A stretch of 64,000 nt of DNA from positions 868,001 through 932,000 of the forward strand of contig NZ_JARVSM010000001.1 in assembly GCF_030209175.1 (NCBI RefSeq), written 5' to 3'. This stretch comes from Pseudomonas sp. efr-133-TYG-5. Lineage in GTDB: Bacteria > Pseudomonadota > Gammaproteobacteria > Pseudomonadales > Pseudomonadaceae. Positions 16,096 through 24,150 of this stretch are shown piece by piece. The translations under genes and the position numbers were made by a program. A model generated the notes under the pieces. It was not told the DNA's origin, made no database searches, and saw only the letters and a program-made list of their open reading frames with translations. Position 1 is the first letter of the stretch; every line of letters begins with the position of its first letter.

Positions 16096-16528
16096 CGGCA
16101 GCGTTCTCCAGCGACGCGTTTCCGTTGACTGACGGACACGCGTCGCAGCCTGCGAAGCGGCCGATGTTTACAAAAGTCCTGGCAGACAGCCCTCGCGTGC
16201 CCCCCTTCCATTGCGGATGAGTGCCATCACGCCAACATCCTCAGAATGCGCCGCATCTGCGGCGCATTTCCCTCCCCCCCAGCGCACGCCAACGCCCGTT
16301 AGCCGTACGCATTCGCAGATCTGGCGCAAGACTGTCTATGCTTTAACTGGCGTTGCCCGGGCTGACGTTGTTCGTGTTCAGTCACCAGCGGTTCAAGCGA
16401 AAAAGGGCCGGATTGCGATCCTCGGCCCTGGTGAATCCGATGAATAGTCGACACAGGCCCGAATCTGTCATTTATTGGATAGTTAGCTATCTATATAATG
16501 CCCTCCTCTTTTCAACGGGACTCTCAAC
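16096..16528 (+). promoter_or_regulatory. 433-bp intergenic region with gcd promoter candidate
   Basis: Besides the hairpin noted separately, this stretch has a second imperfect hairpin AGGGCCG / CGGCCCT (16404-16429) and a clear promoter candidate: TATAAT at 16494-16499 with TTATTG 16 bases upstream (16472-16477). The palindrome GATAGTTAGCTATC (16478-16491) lies between the two hexamers, where a bound repressor would block RNA polymerase. I see no coding region here. Confidence 0.55.
16245..16268 (+). terminator. candidate terminator after the symporter gene
   Basis: The stem AATGCGCCGC / GCGGCGCATT (10 bp, perfect) has a four-base loop and is followed by TTCCCTCCC, a weak U-tract. It lies 150 bases after the symporter stop. 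It could end the operon or be a stable hairpin without termination. Confidence 0.5.
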
Positions 16529-18940
16529 GTGAAACAAGGTCAACGCGTCTCAGGCGTAGCAAAATTCATCGTGGTGGGGCTGGGTGTGATCATCGCCCTG
16601 CTCGGTCTGGCACTGGCGGCCGGGGGTGTCAAACTGGTCAGCCTGGGCGGCTCGTGGTACTTCCTGGCGGGCGGTCTGCTGATGACCGTAGCCGGTCTGC
16701 TGATCGCGCGCTGCAAGGTGGCCGGCGCCTGGTTGTTCGCCGCGTTCCTGATCGCTACCGCGATCTGGGCCGTGAGCGATGTCGGGCTGGAATTCTGGCC
16801 GATGTTTTCGCGGCTGTTCATGTTCAGCGCGATAGGTCTGGCAGTAACGCTGATTTATCCGGTGCTGGTACGCGCCAATGGCGGCGTCGCGGGTCGCGGC
16901 GCCTATGGCCTGGCCGCGGTGCTGGCCGTGGCGTTGGCCGTGGCGGTCGGCAACATGTTTGTCGCCCACCCGACCGTGGCCGCAACGGGCACCGGCCCTG
17001 GCCTGACGCCAGTGGAGCCGGCGCAGGCGCAGAAGGACTGGGCGCACTACGGCAATACCGAAGGTGGTAGCCGCTTCGCCGCGCTGGACCAGATCAACCG
17101 CAACAACGTCGACAAGTTGCAGATCGCCTGGACCTACCACACCGGTGACGTCGCCGAGAGCGATGGCAATGGTGCCGAAGACCAGCTCACCCCGCTGCAG
17201 ATCGGCAACAAAGTGTTCATCTGCACCCCGCACAACAACCTGATCGCGCTGGATGCCGATACCGGCAAGGAACTCTGGAAAAACCCGATCAACGCGCAGT
17301 CCAAGGTCTGGCAGCGTTGCCGGGGCATGGCCTATTTCGACGCCACCACCGCGGTTGCCAAGCCGAGCGAGTCGCCGGCCACCCAGCCTGCTGCAGTGGC
17401 AGCGCCAGCAGCCAACTGCCAGCGCCGCTTGCTGACCAACACCATCGACGCGCGCCTGATCGCCGTGGATGCCGACACCGGCGAGTTCTGCCAGGGTTTT
17501 GGCAACAACGGTCAGGTCGATCTGAAGGCCGGTCTGGGTGATGTCCCGGACAGCTACTACCAGTTGTCCTCCGCGCCCCTGATGGCCGGCACCACGGTCG
17601 TGGTCGGCGGTCGAGTGGCCGACAACGTGCAAACCGACATGCCGGGCGGCGTGATCCGTGGTTTCGACGTGATGACCGGCGCCATGCGCTGGGCGTTCGA
17701 CCCGGGCAATCCGCAGGATCGCCAGGCGCCGGCAGACGGCTCCAGCTATGTCCGCAGCACGCCGAACAGCTGGGCGCCGATGTCCTATGACCCGGCGACC
17801 AACACCGTCTTCCTGCCGATGGGCAGTTCGTCTACCGACATCTATGGTGTCGAGCGCAGCAAGCTGGATCACACCTACGGTGCCTCGATCCTGGCCCTGG
17901 ACGCCGACAGCGGTAACGAAAAGTGGGTGTTCCAGACCGTGCACAACGATCTCTGGGACTTTGACCTGCCGATGCAGCCAAGCCTGATCGATTTCACCAA
18001 GGACGGCAAAACCGTACCGGCCGTGGTCATCGGCACCAAGGCCGGGCAGATCTATGTGCTTGACCGCGCCACCGGCAAACCGCTGACCCAGGTCGACGAA
18101 GTCCCGGTCAAAGCGGCCAACATTCCCAACGAGCCGTACTCGCCGACCCAGCCGAAGTCGGTCGGCATGCCGCAGATCGGTGCCCAGCACCTGACTGAAT
18201 CGGACATGTGGGGCGCCACCCCGTACGACCAGCTGTTGTGCCGTATCGACTTCAAGTCCATGCGTTATGAAGGCCTGTACACCGCGCCGGGCACCGACAA
18301 ATCGTTGAGCTTCCCGGGTTCGCTGGGTGGCATGAACTGGGGCAGCATCTCCACCGATCCGGTGCATGGCTTCATCTTCGTCAACGACATGCGCCTGGGC
18401 CTGTGGATCCAGATGATCCCGTCGCAGAACAAGGGCCAGGCTGCTTCCGGCGGTGAATCGCTGAACACCGGCATGGGCGCGGTGCCGCTCAAGGGCACGC
18501 CTTACGCGGTGAACAAGAACCGCTTCCTTTCGGTGGCCGGCATTCCTTGCCAGGCGCCGCCGTTCGGCACGCTGACCGCCATCGACATGAAGACCCAGAA
18601 AGTCGCCTGGCAAGTACCGGTCGGCACCGTTGAGGACACCGGCCCGCTGGGTATCCGCATGCACCTGCCGATCAAGATCGGCCTGCCAACCCTCGGCGGC
18701 ACCCTGTCGACCCAGGGTGGCCTGGTGTTCATCGCCGGGACCCAGGATTTCTACCTGCGCGCCTTTAACAGCGGCAACGGTGAAGAAGTCTGGAAAGCCC
18801 GCCTGCCAGTCGGCAGCCAGGGTGGCCCGATGACCTACGTCTCGCCGAAAACCGGCAAGCAGTACATCGTCATCACCGCCGGTGGCGCACGCCAGTCGAC
18901 CGATCGCGGCGACTACGTGATGGCCTACGCCCTGCCGTAA
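16529..18940 (+). CDS. gcd: membrane-bound PQQ-dependent glucose dehydrogenase
   Basis: This 803-residue quinoprotein oxidises glucose to gluconolactone in the periplasm and passes electrons to ubiquinone. The N-terminal 150 residues hold five membrane helices (VIIALLGLALAAG through VLAVALAVAVG), as in E. coli Gcd of 796 residues. The rest is an eight-bladed PQQ propeller, with repeats such as LIALDADTGKELW, ILALDADSGNEKW, IYVLDRATGKPL and DFYLRAFNSGNGEEVW, plus VHNDLWDFDLPMQPSL typical of the PQQ site. The start is a GTG. It is followed by oprB on the same strand, a common Pseudomonas pairing of sugar entry and direct oxidation; activity needs PQQ made elsewhere. Confidence 0.95.
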   Translation: MKQGQRVSGVAKFIVVGLGVIIALLGLALAAGGVKLVSLGGSWYFLAGGLLMTVAGLLIARCKVAGAWLFAAFLIATAIWAVSDVGLEFWPMFSRLFMFSAIGLAVTLIYPVLVRANGGVAGRGAYGLAAVLAVALAVAVGNMFVAHPTVAATGTGPGLTPVEPAQAQKDWAHYGNTEGGSRFAALDQINRNNVDKLQIAWTYHTGDVAESDGNGAEDQLTPLQIGNKVFICTPHNNLIALDADTGKELWKNPINAQSKVWQRCRGMAYFDATTAVAKPSESPATQPAAVAAPAANCQRRLLTNTIDARLIAVDADTGEFCQGFGNNGQVDLKAGLGDVPDSYYQLSSAPLMAGTTVVVGGRVADNVQTDMPGGVIRGFDVMTGAMRWAFDPGNPQDRQAPADGSSYVRSTPNSWAPMSYDPATNTVFLPMGSSSTDIYGVERSKLDHTYGASILALDADSGNEKWVFQTVHNDLWDFDLPMQPSLIDFTKDGKTVPAVVIGTKAGQIYVLDRATGKPLTQVDEVPVKAANIPNEPYSPTQPKSVGMPQIGAQHLTESDMWGATPYDQLLCRIDFKSMRYEGLYTAPGTDKSLSFPGSLGGMNWGSISTDPVHGFIFVNDMRLGLWIQMIPSQNKGQAASGGESLNTGMGAVPLKGTPYAVNKNRFLSVAGIPCQAPPFGTLTAIDMKTQKVAWQVPVGTVEDTGPLGIRMHLPIKIGLPTLGGTLSTQGGLVFIAGTQDFYLRAFNSGNGEEVWKARLPVGSQGGPMTYVSPKTGKQYIVITAGGARQSTDRGDYVMAYALP

Positions 18941-18980
18941 GCCCCTGCGCCCGCGTCGATCGCGGGCGTATTCCAGCGTG

Positions 18981-19002
18981 CGCGGCACCTGCGGGTGCCG
19001 CG
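18981..19002 (+). other. hairpin between gcd and oprB
   Basis: A perfect 9-bp stem CGCGGCACC / GGTGCCGCG with a TGCG loop lies in the 105-bp gap between the two genes. There is no real U-tract after it, so it may slow exonucleases or partly attenuate transcription into oprB instead of ending it. Confidence 0.45.
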
Positions 19003-19045
19003 TCCGTTTGGCCCTTTCGCTCAAGATTCCAGCAGGAAGATTCAC

Positions 19046-20344
19046 ATGTTTTTGCCTGTTCGCTTTTCCCATTCGCGCCTGCTCAACGGCGTACTGTTGG
19101 GCCTGACCTGCAGCATCGCCCTGCCCGCCTGCGCCGACTCTGATTCGAATGTATTTACCCGCAACACCCTGACCGGCGATTGGGGCGGCCTGCGCCATCA
19201 GCTGGACGCAGACGGCCTCAAGTTCACCGGCGACTACAGCGGCGAGATGGCATACAACGCTGACGGTGGCCTGCACCGTTCGGCGCGCTATTCGCAGAAC
19301 ATCAAGCTCGGTGTGCAATGGGACCTGAGCAAACTGTCCGGCGTGGACAACGCCGGCAAGGTCCAATTGAGCATCAACGATCGACGCGGCAACAGCGCGT
19401 CCGAGGATCTGGTCGGCAACCGTCTGCCGATCCAGGAAAACTACGGCGGCCTGTACACCCGCCTGACCGAACTGAGCTACGAGCGCAGCCTGTTTACCCC
19501 GGCGCTGAACGTCAAGCTGGGGTACATGGCCATGGGCAACGACCTCGGTGGCCTCGACAGCGGCATTCTCTGCAACTTCATGAACGCCGGTTTCTGCGGC
19601 CATCCGCTGAACATGTCCGGTGGCAGTGGCTGGACCAACTACCCCAATGCCCATCTGGGCGTGCGGGTGACATACGACCTGACGCCGGCCTGGCAATTGC
19701 GCGTAGCGGCGTTCAATGTCGACCCCGAGAGCAACGGCAATTCCAGTCGCGCCTGGCATCTGGGACCGAAACACACGACCGGCACCGTGGTTCCCGTCGA
19801 GCTGGTCTACAAGCGCGCAGGTGAGCTGCCGGGCGAGTACAAGCTGGGCTATTACTACGACAGCTCCGACGTCAAACGCATCGACAGCGACAAAGAAGTG
19901 TCTGGCCGCGGCGGGCATTACCTGCTGGTCGACCAGGCCGTGTGGCGTTCACCGACCTCCGAAGGGCGCAGCCTGCATGCCTTTGGCCAATATTCGGCGG
20001 CCAGTGCCGCGGCCTCGCCGTTCAGCAAGTGGTATGGTGCCGGCGTCGTCCTGTACAAGCCGTTTGAAGGCCGCCCGCGCGACACTGTCGCCCTCGGCTA
20101 CGGCCGCGCGGTGCCGAATCCGCGCAGTCGCGATGTCCAGGAAGACGCGGCGTTGAACAACGGCAGCGCATTCCCGAACCTCGACAGCGCCGAACAGTTG
20201 ATCGAACTCGGCTACGGCTACCAGGCCACGCCCTGGCTGACGCTGCGCCCGAATATGCAGTACATCATTGAGCCGGGGGCGTTTTCCGGGCAGGACATCG
20301 ACAACGCGCTGGTGCTGGGTCTGCAGGTCAAGGCTGCACTCTGA
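19046..20344 (+). CDS. oprB: carbohydrate-selective porin OprB
   Basis: This 432-residue outer-membrane porin admits glucose and similar sugars. A signal peptide of about 33 residues ends near ALPACA-DS, and the mature protein starts with NVFTRNTLTGDWGGLR, the hallmark N-terminus of OprB porins. Alternating beta-strand patterns run to the C-terminus, which ends in LVLGLQVKAAL. The chosen ATG (MFLPVRFSH) follows AGGAAG; the frame is open further upstream without such a site. It lies 105 bases after gcd, so sugar entry and its periplasmic oxidation are encoded together. A 17-bp stem terminator follows at once. Confidence 0.93.
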   Translation: MFLPVRFSHSRLLNGVLLGLTCSIALPACADSDSNVFTRNTLTGDWGGLRHQLDADGLKFTGDYSGEMAYNADGGLHRSARYSQNIKLGVQWDLSKLSGVDNAGKVQLSINDRRGNSASEDLVGNRLPIQENYGGLYTRLTELSYERSLFTPALNVKLGYMAMGNDLGGLDSGILCNFMNAGFCGHPLNMSGGSGWTNYPNAHLGVRVTYDLTPAWQLRVAAFNVDPESNGNSSRAWHLGPKHTTGTVVPVELVYKRAGELPGEYKLGYYYDSSDVKRIDSDKEVSGRGGHYLLVDQAVWRSPTSEGRSLHAFGQYSAASAAASPFSKWYGAGVVLYKPFEGRPRDTVALGYGRAVPNPRSRDVQEDAALNNGSAFPNLDSAEQLIELGYGYQATPWLTLRPNMQYIIEPGAFSGQDIDNALVLGLQVKAAL

Positions 20345-20377
20345 CCGCGCGCCTGGCGGGTCATCGCCGTGATCGAC

Positions 20378-20417
20378 GCAATAAAAAACCCGGCGCAATG
20401 GCCGGGTTTTTTATTGC
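20378..20417. terminator. strong bidirectional intrinsic terminator after oprB
   Basis: A perfect 17-bp stem, GCAATAAAAAACCCGGC / GCCGGGTTTTTTATTGC, with a six-base loop. The T6 run on the right serves oprB and the A6 run on the left serves the convergent small gene. Confidence 0.93.
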
Positions 20418-20424
20418 CGCTCGA

Positions 20425-20625
20425 TTATTTCGGTTCGGGATGTTCGCTGGACACCGAGTTGGTCGCCGCCACATCGCTCATGTCTTCATCGACCGGCGCT
20501 TCGTCGTCTGCCGGCAACGGCACCTCGGCTTCATCGCGCCGCGGGTCATGCCCCGTTTCGTTGTCCGTGGTGCGGGTTACCACCTGCTGGGACGTGTTGC
20601 CAGGCGCATTCTCATCAATTTCCAT
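20425..20625 (-). CDS. small acidic hypothetical protein
   Basis: This 66-residue protein is very hydrophilic and acidic (MEIDENAPGNTSQQVV, then DEAEVPLPADDEAPVDEDMSD) with no hydrophobic core, so it is probably disordered. I recognise no family. The start was fixed by AAGGAGAG at ideal spacing; the open frame continues 14 codons upstream without a site. It ends just before the terminator shared with oprB. Confidence 0.6.
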   Translation of the reverse strand: MEIDENAPGNTSQQVVTRTTDNETGHDPRRDEAEVPLPADDEAPVDEDMSDVAATNSVSSEHPEPK

Positions 20626-20738
20626 GCGGGCTCTCCTTCTGACGCGCGGGAAATCCGTGCTTGCCATTTAGAAGCGAGCAGGCAGGACGAGTGCCGAGCG
20701 CTGGACGAACGGTGAGCCACGGCGCCAGCCCGCGCGGC

Positions 20739-20978
20739 TCAGGCGCCGGGCGCTTCGACAATCCTGATCTGCGTCAGTCCGAGCAGCTCGGCCTGCTGCA
20801 GGATTTCTTCCGGGCTCGAGTCGGCGCTGGGCATGACCAGGCTGTTTTCGCCATCGCCGAAATGCAGTTGCAGCAGGTGCATGGCCGCTTCGTGGACAGC
20901 CAGCTGCGGCTGGGTGAATTCGAATGTCTGGCTGCGGAGCTCGCCATTGAACAGGTATTCGAGGGTGTAGGTGCGCAT
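20739..20978 (-). CDS. hypothetical protein
   Basis: This 79-residue cytoplasmic protein reads as beta-strand, helix, helix, strand: MRTYTLEYLFNGELRSQTFEF, then AVHEAAMHLLQLHFG, then SSPEEILQQAELLGLTQIRIVEAP. I recognise no named family. GAGG lies before the ATG. It sits between the small acidic gene and the TetR gene, all on the minus strand but separated by more than 100 bp on each side, so each may be transcribed alone. Confidence 0.65.
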   Translation of the reverse strand: MRTYTLEYLFNGELRSQTFEFTQPQLAVHEAAMHLLQLHFGDGENSLVMPSADSSPEEILQQAELLGLTQIRIVEAPGA

Positions 20979-21104
20979 GGTGAATCCTCACAAGGGAAGA
21001 AGAATCGCTGAACATCCTGACTGACTGGTCAGTTATTTAGTTCAGCCGGCCTTCTTCCTGCGTACAACTGCGCACGTCAATCCGTGGCGCCGGGAGCACC
21101 GCGC

Positions 21105-21689
21105 TCAAACGGCCAGAAGGCGCTTGGTCATTGCCATCGAGGTGTCCAGTGATTGCCCGGTGCGCTGCAGCTTGTTCAGCAGGCTGGCCCCGAGCCACAG
21201 CTGATACAGGGTTTCCGCCAGTTGCCGGGCATCGCCCGTCGGCAGGCTGTGCTCGGCCTGGCCTTGTTCGATGCACAGGGTGATGCGCGCCACCACCTGC
21301 TCGGCACCATCGCGCAGGGTCAGCCGCATGGCCTCGGACAGGTCGGACACCTCGGCGCTGAGTTTGACCACCAGGCATTCGTCGCCATGCCCTTCGAGGG
21401 TGCAACGGTCCTGCCAGCCCTGCCAGTAATCCATCAGCCGTTCACGGGCGCTCAAACCGGGCAGCGTCAGGCGCCGCTCCATGTCGGCGAGGTAACCGAC
21501 GAAGTAATCTTCAAGCAAGGCCTGGCCATACAACTCCTTGGACTTGAAGTAGTGGTAGAACGAGCCCTTGGGCACGCCGGCGGTTTGCAGGATTTCGTTG
21601 AGGCCGACACTGGTGAAGCCCTTCTCGGCCATCATGCGGTGGCCGGTATCGAGCAAGTGTTGGCGGGTGTCGTCGTAGGTCGCTTTCAT
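21105..21689 (-). CDS. nemR: TetR family repressor, NemR-like
   Basis: This 194-residue repressor has a TetR helix-turn-helix in residues about 5-52 (TRQHLLDTGHRMMAEKGFTSVGLNEILQTAGVPKGSFYHYFKSKE). E. coli NemR senses electrophiles and HOCl through cysteines; here the candidates are the Cys residues in RCTLEGHGDECLVV and TLCIEQG. The call rests mainly on context: matching TAGAC-N5-GTCTA sites lie before this gene, before the DJ-1/PfpI gene and before the Old Yellow Enzyme gene, which is the nem arrangement. The start MKATYDD is preferred over an in-frame start 63 bases upstream, which would run past the operator. Confidence 0.82.
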   Translation of the reverse strand: MKATYDDTRQHLLDTGHRMMAEKGFTSVGLNEILQTAGVPKGSFYHYFKSKELYGQALLEDYFVGYLADMERRLTLPGLSARERLMDYWQGWQDRCTLEGHGDECLVVKLSAEVSDLSEAMRLTLRDGAEQVVARITLCIEQGQAEHSLPTGDARQLAETLYQLWLGASLLNKLQRTGQSLDTSMAMTKRLLAV

Positions 21690-21710
21690 GGGCGGCAAAT
21701 TACCAGACAA

Positions 21711-21725
21711 TAGACCAGTCGTATA
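21711..21725. promoter_or_regulatory. NemR-type operator, site 1 (repressor gene)
   Basis: TAGACCAGTCGTATA differs at one base from the reverse complement of site 2. It lies 22 bases before the repressor start and so suggests autoregulation. Confidence 0.7.
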
Positions 21726-21785
21726 TTTCACAGGATCGAGAGTTTGCCACACCTGCCGGGGAAAAACCCTGGTGAAAAAAATTAC

Positions 21786-21800
21786 TAGACGACTGGTCTA
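21786..21800. promoter_or_regulatory. NemR-type operator, site 2 (DJ-1/PfpI gene)
   Basis: TAGACGACTGGTCTA is a palindrome with 5-bp arms and a 5-base centre, like the E. coli NemR box TAGACC-N4-GGTCTA. It lies about 100 bases before the DJ-1/PfpI start and 75 bases from site 1. Confidence 0.75.
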
Positions 21801-21900
21801 ATTGGAAACTATGCTGGGCCCCGACAAACGATTTTTCCCCGGTGTGACGGCGTGCGAATTCCTCGCACAGTGATCGCACCTGACCAATCCAGGGTGCTCT

Positions 21901-22578
21901 ATGAAAATCTTGATGGTTCTGACTTCCCACGATCAGCTCGGCAACACCGGCAAGAAAACCGGCTTCTGGCTCGAAGAGTTCGCTGCCCCCTACTACGCCT
22001 TCAAGGATGCCGGCGCCGACGTCACCCTGGTTTCGCCTGCCGGTGGGCAGCCGCCGCTCGATCCGAAGAGCGACGAGCCCGATGCTCAGACGGCCGAAAC
22101 CGAGCGCTTCCGCAACGACCCGGCCGCCCAGCAAGCGCTGGCCAACACCGGGCGCCTGGCCGATGTCCGCGCGCAAGACTTCGATGCGGTGTTCTACCCG
22201 GGCGGCCACGGCCCGCTCTGGGACCTGGCCGAAGACCGCCATTCGATCGCGTTGATCGAAGCCTTCGCCCGCAGCAACAAGCCTCACGGTTTCGTCTGCC
22301 ATGCGCCTGGCGTGTTGCGCCATGTCGTGGGTACGGACGGCCAGCCGCTGATCCGCCAGCGGCAAGTAACCGGCTTCACCAACGCCGAAGAGGCTGCCGT
22401 CGGCCTGACCGAAGTGGTGCCGTTCCTGATCGAGGACGAATTCCAGCGCCTCGGTGCGCATTACACCAAAGGCGCCGATTGGCAGGTGCATGTGGTCACC
22501 GACGGGCATCTGGTCACCGGCCAGAATCCGGCCAGTTCTGCCGCTGTAGCTGAAAAACTCCTGCAACTGCTGGCCTGA
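21901..22578 (+). CDS. DJ-1/PfpI family protein (Hsp31-like, possible glyoxalase III/deglycase)
   Basis: This 225-residue cytoplasmic protein has the class I amidotransferase-like fold of DJ-1/PfpI. The nucleophile Cys133 sits in the elbow GFVCHAPGVL, with His134 next to it, and the conserved Glu is in GFWLEEFAAPYY (about residues 25-26). FYPGGHGPLWDL is the typical preceding turn. Hsp31-type members turn methylglyoxal into lactate without cofactor or act as protein chaperones. Having the same operator as the Old Yellow Enzyme gene, it probably belongs to a reactive-aldehyde/quinone response. A terminator follows directly, so it is its own transcription unit. Confidence 0.88.
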   Translation: MKILMVLTSHDQLGNTGKKTGFWLEEFAAPYYAFKDAGADVTLVSPAGGQPPLDPKSDEPDAQTAETERFRNDPAAQQALANTGRLADVRAQDFDAVFYPGGHGPLWDLAEDRHSIALIEAFARSNKPHGFVCHAPGVLRHVVGTDGQPLIRQRQVTGFTNAEEAAVGLTEVVPFLIEDEFQRLGAHYTKGADWQVHVVTDGHLVTGQNPASSAAVAEKLLQLLA

Positions 22579-22601
22579 TTCCCGCGCTCAATCCCTCTCC
22601 G

Positions 22602-22632
22602 ACACCGTGCGCGTCATGCACGGTGTTTTTTT
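22602..22632 (+). terminator. intrinsic terminator after the DJ-1/PfpI gene
   Basis: The stem ACACCGTGC / GCACGGTGT (9 bp, perfect) with a seven-base loop runs into seven T residues. It separates the DJ-1/PfpI unit from the Old Yellow Enzyme unit. Confidence 0.9.
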
Positions 22633-22643
22633 CGCCGCCTGAT

Positions 22644-22658
22644 TAGTCGACTGGTCTA
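22644..22658. promoter_or_regulatory. NemR-type operator, site 3 (Old Yellow Enzyme gene)
   Basis: TAGTCGACTGGTCTA differs from site 2 at one base. It lies 27 bases before the nemA start, right after the preceding terminator, so this gene has its own regulated promoter. Confidence 0.75.
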
Positions 22659-22684
22659 ATTAGAGCTGAGACAAGGTTTATCCG

Positions 22685-23809
22685 ATGAACAACCGTGCAT
22701 TCTTCACCCCCGTCAAACTGGGTGGCCACACCCTGAAAAACCGCATCGTCCTGCCGCCCCTCACCCGTCAGCGCAGCACCCAGCCGGGCAACATCGCCAA
22801 TGAACTGATGGCCGAGTATTACCAGCAACGCGCCGGCGCCGGTCTGCTGGTCACCGAGGGCACGCAGATCGAACCCCGTGGCCAGGGCTACGCCTGGACG
22901 CCGGGCATTCACACCGCCGAGCAAATCGCCGGCTGGCGCAAAGTCACCGACGCCGTGCATGCCGCACAGGGTGTGATCTTCGCCCAGCTCTGGCACGTTG
23001 GCCGCGTGTCCCACACCGCCTTGCAACCCGGCGGCGCGGCACCGGTATCGGCCTCCGCCGTGGCCACCGAGCGCGTCAGCGTGTTCATCGAAACCGCGCC
23101 CGGTGCCGGCGCCCTCGTCCCGCCATCCGCTCCGCGCGCCCTGAGCACCGCTGAAGTCGAGGAACTGGTGCAGCTCTATATTCAGGCGGCGCGCAATGCC
23201 ATGGCGGCAGGCTTCGACGGCATCGAACTGCATTGCGCCAACGGCTATCTGGTCAACCAGTTCATCTCCGCACACAGCAACCTGCGCACCGATCAGTACG
23301 GCGGCTCACTGCACAACCGTCTGCGCTTCCTACGGGAAATCGTCGGTGGTGTTGCCGAGTGCATCGGCAAGGACAAGGTCGGCGTGCGTTTCGCGCCGCT
23401 GTTCACCACTACCGACGAAGCGCGGACTTATCTGGGCATGGTCGAGGACGATCCGCACAGCACTTACATCGAAGCGATCAAGGTGCTGGAAGACGTCGGC
23501 ATTGCTTACTTGTCCATCGCCGAAGCCGACTGGGACGATGCCCCGGCGATGCCGGAAACCTTCCGCCGCGCGGTGCGCAGTACTTTCAGCGGCGCCATCA
23601 TTTACGCCGGCCGCTACACCGCGCAATCGGGCGCGCGCCTGCTCGAATCCGGTCTGGCCGACCTGGTGGCATTCGGTCGACCGTTCATGGCCAACCCGGA
23701 TCTGCCGGCGCGCATCGCCAATGACTGGCCGCTCAATCCGCTGAACCCGGCCACGGTGTACGGCGGCAATGCCGAGGGGTATATCGATTACCCGGTCTAT
23801 CGCGCGTAA
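22685..23809 (+). CDS. nemA: Old Yellow Enzyme family alkene reductase (N-ethylmaleimide reductase)
   Basis: This 374-residue FMN enzyme reduces the C=C bond of unsaturated aldehydes, ketones, maleimides and quinones with NAD(P)H. The barrel starts VKLGGHTLKNRIVLPPLTRQR, the substrate-binding pair and following motif appear in GIELHCANGYLVNQFISAHSN, and RTDQYGGSLHNRLRF and GAIIYAGRYT with LVAFGRPFMANPDLP bind FMN. The length and motifs fit NemA/XenB-type proteins. It is preceded by operator site 3 and by a ribosome site near ACAAGG. With the DJ-1/PfpI protein it would clear reactive electrophiles sensed by the TetR protein. Confidence 0.92.
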   Translation: MNNRAFFTPVKLGGHTLKNRIVLPPLTRQRSTQPGNIANELMAEYYQQRAGAGLLVTEGTQIEPRGQGYAWTPGIHTAEQIAGWRKVTDAVHAAQGVIFAQLWHVGRVSHTALQPGGAAPVSASAVATERVSVFIETAPGAGALVPPSAPRALSTAEVEELVQLYIQAARNAMAAGFDGIELHCANGYLVNQFISAHSNLRTDQYGGSLHNRLRFLREIVGGVAECIGKDKVGVRFAPLFTTTDEARTYLGMVEDDPHSTYIEAIKVLEDVGIAYLSIAEADWDDAPAMPETFRRAVRSTFSGAIIYAGRYTAQSGARLLESGLADLVAFGRPFMANPDLPARIANDWPLNPLNPATVYGGNAEGYIDYPVYRA

Positions 23810-24150
23810 CCCACGGATCCAGGCGCATCGGCGCATCAGCGCGCCCGCCTCCCGCGCACCGCACACCTGCCCACAAGTAGCCAGCCCTTCGCCCCGCTTC
23901 CGGGGCGGCGGGATGTGAGGCGCTCTCATCCACAGAAAAATCATCGGGCTGCATTGTCAGTCTGATGATTTCGGCCTATCTTGTGAAAAACCTATACAAG
24001 GCCGCCAATCATGTACAACTTAAAGCCGTAGTGGCTCAGGCTCCACTCTGGCGCTGAATGCCCGCACGGTGCGCGGCCGGTCAGACGCTTGTCGCAATCA
24101 CCGCCGCCATCGCGGCGCCCTTCCATGCAGCAAGGCTGCGAGACATCCGA
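23810..24150 (+). promoter_or_regulatory. 341-bp intergenic region with paired TGTACA-type boxes before folE
   Basis: TATACAA begins at 23991 and TGTACAA at 24010, spaced 19 bases start to start. The context CCTRTACAA then AATCATGTACAA is repeated before the lipoprotein gene downstream. Paired TGTACA-like boxes are the known operator type of the B12-dependent light repressors CarH/LitR (MerR family). A short GC-rich hairpin CGCCCC / GGGGCG lies near 23892-23909 without a U-tract. The folE frame is open back to 24058, but the protein begins at 24151. No other gene is seen. Confidence 0.6.

Noticed and set aside
16550..19918. A 1122-codon open frame on the minus strand opposite gcd and oprB.
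   Set aside because: It is an artefact of GC-rich codon use opposite two clearly recognised genes; it has no ribosome site and no recognisable domain.
23892..23909. A terminator after nemA from the CGCCCC/GGGGCG hairpin.
   Set aside because: The stem is short and there is no U-tract after it; it may still be a weak structure.
24058..24150. An N-terminal extension of folE by 31 residues.
   Set aside because: The conserved protein begins at MNPLLAS and the extension has a composition unlike FolE; the extension lies in the control region.
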